Under the pieces are notes generated by a model. The model searched no databases. It saw nothing but the letters and a program-made list of their open reading frames with translations, and had not been told where the DNA came from. 64,000 nt of DNA from contig OY759271.1 in assembly GCA_963662155.1 (NCBI GenBank), positions 33,219,333 to 33,283,332 on the forward strand, read 5' to 3'. Of the stretch, positions 12,001 through 21,000 are shown one piece after another. This DNA is from Lamellibrachia columna. Its lineage: Eukaryota; Annelida; Polychaeta; Sabellida; Siboglinidae. The position numbers and the translations under genes are program-made. Within the stretch, counting starts at the first letter, position 1. The number at the start of each line of letters is the position of its first letter.

Positions 12001-15000
12001 CCACCATATGGTCTTTAATTAACCTTTCTAATAATTTACAAATCACTGACGTTAAACTCACTGGTCTGTAATTCTCTGACTTATTTCTCGAACCCTTTTT
12101 AAATAATGGTATGATGTTTGCTTCTTTCCATTCAAACGGAACAACTCCCTCTTTTAATGACAAGTTGAATACTCTTGCAAGTGGTATACTGATTTGTTCT
12201 ACTGTTTCCATTAGTAATTTTGGAGGAATCCCATCCACTCCCGGTGATTTGTTATCCTTCATTGCCTTTATTTTCTTAGCTACCAATTCTGGAGTTACAA
12301 CTAACGGACCTAAATAGTCAGATTTAGCCCCCTGAAATTTAGCATCAGCAACTGGCAATGAACTAATATCTTCTTTGGTAAACACTGAACTGAAGTAACC
12401 ATTTAGGTCTTCCGCCATTAAAAACCCCTGTGATATTATATTTCCAGCAATGTCTTCTAGAGGTCCAACCTTGTCTTGTACGTTTTGTTTACTCCTGACA
12501 TATGCATAAAAACTCTTGCTGTCATTTTTTATGTTACATGCTAGTTTTTGCTCATAGCTTCTTTTAGATTGTCTGATTTCAGTTGTAGCTGCATTAAGTG
12601 CCTCTTTGTATTTTGCATAGTCTTCGTCCTTTCTGGTACGCCTATAAACCCTCCACATAGTTTGTTTTAGCATTATTTTTCTAATAGCCTCTTTTGACAA
12701 GTGTTTCTTTCTACACCGTTTTCCTTGTTTTTGGAAGGGAACACATTTATCGATGATACTCTCAATTTCATATTTTAGAATATTCCAACATTCAATTGCG
12801 GTCTTATTCATCAGCATGTTATTCCAATCTAGCTTTGCTAAGTATTTTCTCATATCTTTGTAGTTACCTTTGTGGAAGTTTCTCTTGTACGTTTTCTTAT
12901 TTTTACTTTCTGATTTTACATTGATGTCAAAATGTATTTGATTATGGTCACTATTACCCAGTGGTTCAAATATTTTTACATTGTCCACTAATTCTTTTTG
13001 TGATGACAAAACTATATCTAATACATTTTCTCCCCTGGTTGGTTCTAGTACATGCTGAGTAAGAAAGCTATCCTGGATTAAAAATAGAAATTGTTGGTCC
13101 TCAATCCCTGTGCTCTAGAGAATTCCATTGTATGTGTTATGATACATTCCCCTTTACTAACTTCCTTTATAGCGTGTTTTATTTTTGTGTTGTCCTCTTC
13201 GTTTATGTTTGGACTTCGGTAAACTAATCCAATAGTTAATTTTGAATTTCCTGAAACAATTTTGCACCAAACAGCTTCATCGCAATCTGCTTCCCTTTCT
13301 AGTTTTATTTCATAAGCCTGAATAGATTCTTTAACATATAAAATAACTCCCCCGCCCCTTCTTCCTATTCGATCTTTCCTAAACATTACATATCCTGTCA
13401 GTCCTAATTCAGCATCTGTTATATCTATGTTGGCCCATGATTCAGTTATACCAATTATGTGAGGGTCAATATCTTCTACCATAATGTTTAATTCGTTTTT
13501 CTTATTTACTATGCTCCTTGCATTTAAACATACGCATCTATAACCTTTTTCAGAGATGTTTCTCGGATGATTTGATATTGGTTTATCTGTGCTAGTGGCC
13601 TCTTGTTCTGCTTGAGACACCTCTAGGTAACCCCCCTGCACTTCTAGTTTAAAGAATGTTTACTTCCAAAAATATTTGTCATTGTACCCAAGTCACTATC
13701 TACTACTGCTGAAAGTTTGTCCGCGAATACTGCCGCCCCCTTTCCACTTAAATGAAGCCCATCCTTCATGTACATATCAGCCCTCCCAACAAAACTTCCC
13801 CATAAATCCACAAATCCAACTTCCTCTTCCCTACATAACTTCTGGACTAACATGTTAATTGCCATCCCCCGACAATTTCGATATTTGTGACCCCTCCTGC
13901 CCATTACAGGTAAAATCCCTGACAGTATTACCTGCTCAACCCGCGCCTGTTTTAGTGTTCTGACCAACTGCCTATATTTCCTAACTATGGCAGTTGTACC
14001 CTCCCTCTCTACGTTATTTGTCCCTACGTGTACTAAAACAGATCCACCCTTACCCGAGCCTACGATGTTTTTTACCCTCTCAGTTATCGCCTCTATTTTG
14101 GCTCCAGGCAAGCAGACCACCACATCATCTCCCTTGTTTAAGACTCTGTCGGTCTTCCTAACTCTCGAATCCCCCACAAACACCCTCGCTCTCTTCCTCA
14201 CCCCCTCTATCACTGCTGCAGAATAACTCTTCCGTTCGATCCCCTCCATCACATTCTGTCCTGACCCCTTCCCTCCTGTCTCCTTCGCTCCTGTCTCCCC
14301 CACTTCCCACTCCTTTGCTCTTGTCTCTCCCACTTCCCTCTCCTTCACTCCGGTTGTTTTCCCTCCCGTCTCCCCCACTCCCTTCTCCTTCCCTCCTGTC
14401 TCCCCCACTCCCTTCTCCTTCCCTCCTGTCTCCCCTACTCCCCTCTCCTTCGCTCCGGTTGTCTTCCCTCCCGTTCCTTTCCTTCCCGTCTCCTTACGTC
14501 CTGTCTCCCTACGACCTGTCACCTTCCCTCCTCTCAGCTTCCTCCCAGGCTGCGGTGAGCTCTCCCTAGCATCTCTTGTGTCTTTCCCCACTTTATCATC
14601 TACTGTTCCCCCACCGGAACTACTGGCACAACCCCCCTGTTCCCTTCCCACCATTGCCACAACGAGCAGCCTCAGCTCTTCCAACTCCACCTCTAGTTCC
14701 TTCATCTTCGTACATCCCCTACACTCAAAACTAAAACTATCTTCCTGGACCTCAGCCCAGGACTTCTCGCACCCAGACTTGACGAAGTCCACCCAGTTAC
14801 TGCAACTGCCACAAATTAAGTGCCTTGTGGCCTTTAACTGCCGTTTGCACGGCGCCATCATACAATTTAGTTTTAATTAGTTTGCAACGTTAGCCTTGAA
14901 TAAGGCTGTTTTTGTGATCAAAAGAACACTTTAGTCTAATATACTTGCTAACTGTGTCTTCTATTAACCTCGCATGAGAAAAAAAAAACCTGCCACCTAG

Positions 15001-18000
15001 CGAATACGGAGAACACTGTGTAACAAAACAACGAATTCAGTGTGTACTAATTTACGCTAAAATCCTGCTGTTAATTCCTTTTTACCGAAAACGTTTACTA
15101 CCACTATGTCAGATATTACCTTATGTATGTAATTTAAGTAAATAGGTCACTTTATCTTATATATATATTAGCCAATGTAAACTATTCACTATGCTATCTC
15201 AATTTTCGAATAGTAAACAACCCTATTATCGCTCGCTGAATTCCCTGACAGAATCCGAAACTAACTTACTCTAAAATACTCCCTCTGACTAATAATTAAC
15301 AAAACCTGTTTCCTAATATATGTCTACAATACGTTTGTGTATAATATATATTCAATAGTAATACTTATTCTATTTGATATACCGCGTTTTTCTGTAAATG
15401 ATCTACACCAAATTAAAGTCGCTGCACCAAGTCCAAGTAGCCGGAAGTATTTTGTTATTGTTCTGTCTGTTACAAAAATCACCAACCTTTCACTTGAGGG
15501 AATCTCTCAGTCAGTGATTCTTCCGTGCATAATTTTTGAAGTAATGTCAGCAATACAAAGCCTGATCGGTTTTATTGTAAAAAAAAACATGTTGTATAGT
15601 ATAAACTACATCTATTCTAAAATCTCGACTGCCCAAATGTGTTTTAATGAACCACATTTTTCAGCATGTTCTTTGATAGTTATCTGTTTAATTTGTATTT
15701 TTTCAGGGCAAATATCAAATTTATGTTGCAATTTTATGAGTGTTAATAATATGCCCATGACGTGGTCCCATGAATGCCTGTCCCCAATAAACTTTGTCCA
15801 CTGGTACCACAAATTGTCAATAGCTGTTCGATGAATAGCCTAATGTGCTGAATGACAAATTCGACATTCAAAAACACCGTCAAATTATATTTGAAAAATT
15901 GTAGTTCATTAAACCACATTTGGGCGGGCAAGATGTCGGAATAGATATAGTTGGTGTTGACTTCATGAGGCTGATGTTGGCCTTACAATGCTGGCGTTGA
16001 CCTCATGGGGCTGATGTTAGCTTCACAAGGTGGTGTAGATGTATTGCTGGCATTGACTTCACGAAGCTGGTGCAGACTTTGTGATGCGCGTGTTGACCTC
16101 ATGAGGCTGGCATGGACTTCACAAGGCTGGTGTAGACCTTGTGATTTTGGTATTGACCTCACGAGGCTGGTGTCAACCTCATGAGGCTGGTGTCAACCTC
16201 ATGAGGCTGGCATTGACCACATGAGGCTGGTGTCGATCTCATGAGGCTGACATTGACCTGATGAGGGTGTTGTCAACCTCATGTGGCTGGCCTTGAACTC
16301 GTGATGAGGCTGACAATGACCTTACAAGACGTGTTGACCTCACAAGGCATGTGTACATGATTGCAGGGCGGTGTTGCACGATGCTATCAAACAGGTGAGA
16401 CAGAAGCATGCAGGTCTGAAGGGGGTGCACATGTCCCAGGTGATTAGTGACGCCTCCAAGATCATTGGATCAGCCAGGTCACCAGTAAGTTGTCTGTTGT
16501 TTCTTGTCTTCACAAGGCAGGCCAAGTGTCAGCCAATCAATCAATCAGTCAAAACTATTTATTTCCAACATCATAACATTATGAGACCCAATGTATGCGC
16601 ATGTTGCCTCTGGAACCATAGTGTTTGCCACTACGGTAAGGTAATAGTAAATATGACAGACACAGACTCACAGAGATTGGGGTCAAAAACGTATATTTAA
16701 ATACGCTGATTTTGCATATTTTTATTAAGCCAGAAGCCGATATATTGTTTTTGATCAATTATATTTATTGTATTTGAAATTTTAATTGATTGCATTTGAA
16801 ATCAGAAATGCTAAATATTTTACCTAAAAGTTGTTTGATTTAAATAATTTGATTTAAAATTGTTAATTTAAATAATGATTTGAATCATAATTTAAATAAC
16901 TAAAAAAATCTTTTAGTTTTTATGTCTGGTTTATATGAATATAATAACAAGGAAAGTTATATTCTTACAGTTACATTCATCTTAGCAAAGTTAGGTATGT
17001 TTTCTAATCATAAAAAATAATTTTTAAAAAATCTTTAAAAAGCACACACTTAGTGTGTCAATTCTACTACAATAACCATGATATTAATTGCAGTACAATA
17101 TCCTGGTTAACAACTGCTGCTTTGATGTATGTTTTGAAAAAAATCATGACTAGTTGTGCAAGGCTTCTTAAGACCATCAAATTGTAGCAACCACAACATT
17201 CCTGTATATACAGACTGCTCTTGAGTGCCGAATAAACGTCCCTATGCGCGTATTTAGTTGATGAAAAATGCCACCCTATACGCACCTTATTTGGCACTAT
17301 ACTAGTATTAAATTTTTACATTTGCGCCAACCTATATTCTGCGATAATCGTTGCAAATTATACAGGGTGTAATTTTTAGGAGAGCAATCGTTTTCACTCC
17401 CTATTGCTAGCGCTAATCAATCATCCACCGCTCGCGATAAAATCACTTGCTCCCAACTGGAGCTGCATGTGGTTCCCTCTGACGGCTAAGTTCTCATCCT
17501 TTCGAACGAAAGTCGTGACTTTAGCGGGATCCCGTGCGCGTAATTTTTTTTCCTGTCGATGTTCCGGGCAATTAACATAAATGGGCGGAGATTTTACAAA
17601 AATTACTGACAGATGTGCATTCCGCCGACTGTGACGCGTCATCACGTGGCGCGCATTCCCTTCGAAGATAGCGGGTTGTTGTGGTGCAATCATAAATTTA
17701 AAAAACAACCGCAATATTTTATAAAGCATGTCATGTCTTAACTGAGAAGGCTCTATATGTCTTATACTGTTCATTGGCTCTTCCATACATGACTTATTTT
17801 GCAGAAATTTGTGGAAACTCGTATAGACCCAATGTGTTACATGTTTTCTAGAATTGTATGTAGAAGCAAGCATTTGGATCATACAAATCCCATGTTCTAC
17901 AAGATGCATGCTCTGAAGTCGTTTGATTTAATTAATCTAAAGACTGCAGTAGTAATGTACAAGGCATATAATAACATGTTGCCTGTTAACCTGCCGAAAT

Positions 18001-21000
18001 TATTTGTACATTCTGTAGCAATTCGCAAGACCAGACATGTAAATATGTAAAAAGAAGAAGGTACATTCGAACTGAAATTAAATCAATGTGTTTATCTAAT
18101 TATTGGGTTAAACTATGGAATTCTCTTGAATGTGAACTTAAAAGTTGTCGTAATATACAGGTTTTCAAGGCACCTTATAAAGTAAATTGTATTCTTAGTT
18201 ATATTTTAAATTAACCGATATTATTCATTAGATAAACCGTTGTACTGTGGTATAATTATACATACCGGTAAATACAAGTTTTAAGGGTAGCTAACACGAG
18301 CTTCAGATAAGCTCAACTTTGCTTGTTTTCACTATACCCATCACTTAGTTACATTTGTGTGTAAACATGGTTACTTCAGACTAATTCAGCATACTTATTA
18401 GTTATAGTTTTTGATAAACTACATTAGTCAGTAATTAGTTGCATACATATTGTGTTACAATATACCTCATTTATCACTGTGAGTTGTTGAAAGGTCAATG
18501 CAATCATAAGTTGTATTACTTCACATTGAACTGTTCTTATGTGTGAATCATATGTTATTTGCAACAATTTATAGTCAGTCAGTGCACACATGACACATGT
18601 CACTGGTGTGTGCATATATAAAATTACATAATTGCACATTACGCACACACACGCTCGCTTGCACCCACCCATACAGACCCATACCCACCCACACCCACCC
18701 ACCCACCCACCCACCCACCCCATTTTTATTGTAAACTTCTGACGAACATACAAACACGAATGCTTGTATATAGGCCTAGCTATGCATGTAACATATCATT
18801 ATTACAATTATGTAACAAACACACGTGCAATGTAGCAAACGATTATTATTTATAGTTCTAGCCTGGCCCATATTCTTCTATTTAGGGCACTCGTGCTGTC
18901 GCTCATCCAGCATCGTCGAGTAATCTCCGCCAACACACGTGCAACGTAGCCGATGATTATTATTTATAGTTCTAGCCCATAATATTATTCTGTTTAGGTC
19001 ACTTGCGCTGTCGCTCAACCCAGCATCATCGAGTAATATCCGCCCATTTATGTGAATAGCCCGGAACGTTGATAGGAAAAAAATTACGCATCCCGTGCTT
19101 CTGAGGATCCTAGATTTTGATCCCGAAGCGTTAGACAGTTAAATTTCCATGATTAGATGAGTCGGTCAGAATCCTTAGTTCTCTGGAGCTCAACATGGTA
19201 TATTATTAGTTAAAACGTCATTATCACCGCGTAAATGGCCGTCGTGCGCAGCGCGTCAAACCGGTCGTAACTGGCTGGCGGCAGTTTCCCCTGAAACGGG
19301 CTTGCGTATAAAACTTTAATGTCCATTTAAAAACGGAAAATTCCCCGGTTTTCCGCAGATATAAAATGCGGTTACTTTATGCATATTCGACAGGAAAAAC
19401 CCAAAATACACGGTAGTTTTCTAGGGACGCCTTGGCTTTACGTCGAGTAAAAAAAAATTCTTCGGCCCTAAAAAAGACAAATATACTAGTGACTTTTTCG
19501 CACTGTACTATTATTTGTTTTTAACAATTTGCCCCCCTATACTGTTATTCGGCACTATACTATTATTAAATTGGACCGATTTGCCACCCTATATTTTTAT
19601 TTGGCCTATACGTTTATTTGGCACTCAAGAGCAGTCAGTCACGCAAACATTGTCGAGTGCTTGAAACAAAGTGGTGTTTGTGTTTGCAACAGGACAGTGT
19701 GGGGCGCGAGGGTGGGGATGCCACCGACCCAGTGAACAAAATCAACTACAAGACCCGCATCTGTCAGTTCTGGCAGAGCGGCACATGTGTGCAAGGTGAC
19801 CAGTGTGGCTACGCGCACGGCAAGAAGGAACTGCGGCAGATGCCCCGGAAGACTCAGATGTGTCAGAACATTCTCAAGGGATACTGTCAATTCGGTGATC
19901 AGGTCAGTGAAATCATGTTTTACAGTTTAAACTATAATATATTATATGTTTTAACATCTTGACTGGCCAAATGTGTTTTAATGAACCATACGAGAATTTT
20001 TTTATACAGTGTAACCTCGGTATTATGGTCACCCATGGGACTGAGTCAAAGTGACCATAATAGCGAGGTGACCTTAATAGTGAATATGGGCACTGAAGCA
20101 TCATGGGACTTGGAGCTGTTCAGTCGAAACTCTGAATAAACGCAAACTCACAAACACACAGAAATTCCCAATGTTATTTTTTCTTAAGACGTAACTTCGC
20201 GTAACACCGTAAGGCATTTAGTGTGTCGATTGCGGCAAAATTATTCATCCATCAGATCGACCGATGTTTGCTAGTTGGTGTTGTTACATATTAATAAGTA
20301 TTAATGTTGGCACGATACATTTTTTGCTGACATGACAACTCATTAAATATTTGCTGTTCAGGATCGAACACTAGTTATACACCAGAGGCGACACGGTTTA
20401 TTTTGGGGAGCCTATATTGTATCAGATTATTGAATTTTGTTCTACACTATCACATCGTATTGTTGTACATGTACCAAATTTTATCCAATCACTCAAGAGA
20501 TTTATTAGAATTTATAATCATTCATACAAAGTCGATATCGAAATCGGCAATGCAAATTACACCAACTTTGTCGAATGCCGGGTTGATAGCTTGTCGCTTT
20601 CTGCCGGCTGGTTCATTGAGGTTGTTCTCAAATGCATCGAGATATTTCCTTTTGTTTCTCAAAATGTTCCCAACTTGTGATCGACCGATGTTGTACTGTT
20701 ACAGCTAATTGCTGATGGCTTTTGCCATTGCCATCTCTGATTCAAATTTAACAGATAACGGTCAAATTATATAAACAAACAGTGGTTCAACAAAACATAT
20801 TTGGGTGGCCAATATGTTGGAGTAGATATAGTTTATACAATATAACATGATTATACGATGATAATTATAAGATTTTGTACTTTTAACAAGGTACTGTGTT
20901 CTATTATTATTGCCCTTAAAAATATATATATACTCTGGGTTTTCCCAAAAAAAAATTAGTGTATGTTAACTAGTCATGGTTAATATTTTTAAACCAATAT

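Larger units (their letters stand above)
10693..14880 (-). mobile_element. CR1-type LINE, near full length, antisense to the host gene
   Basis: A non-LTR retrotransposon on the minus strand with ORF1 (13644-14861) and ORF2 (endonuclease 13078-13641, reverse transcriptase 10793-13009). The 3' end at about 10693 is a short repeat of AAATCTTGTT units and lies only about 25 bp after the host exon's donor. The 5' boundary is not clear; UTR may extend towards 15300. The PHD-like plus SGNH-esterase ORF1 is typical of CR1 elements. One lesion in ORF2 makes the copy inactive. Confidence 0.88.
17205..19645. mobile_element. long terminal-inverted-repeat element carrying a LINE fragment
   Basis: GACTGCTCTTGAGTGCC at about 17211 is mirrored as GGCACTCAAGAGCAGTC at about 19622. 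Inner arms also match in inversion (17525-17600 with 19025-19105, around GTTCCGGGC and CATAAATGGGCGGA). No transposase is seen. A 120-bp tandem duplication lies at 18820-19055. The right end stops some 50 bp before the CCCH exon. Confidence 0.7.

Noticed and set aside
13676..14880. Plus-strand Ser/Pro/Leu-rich frames
   Set aside because: Reverse translations of the CR1 ORF1 repeat region, which has clear esterase motifs on the minus strand.
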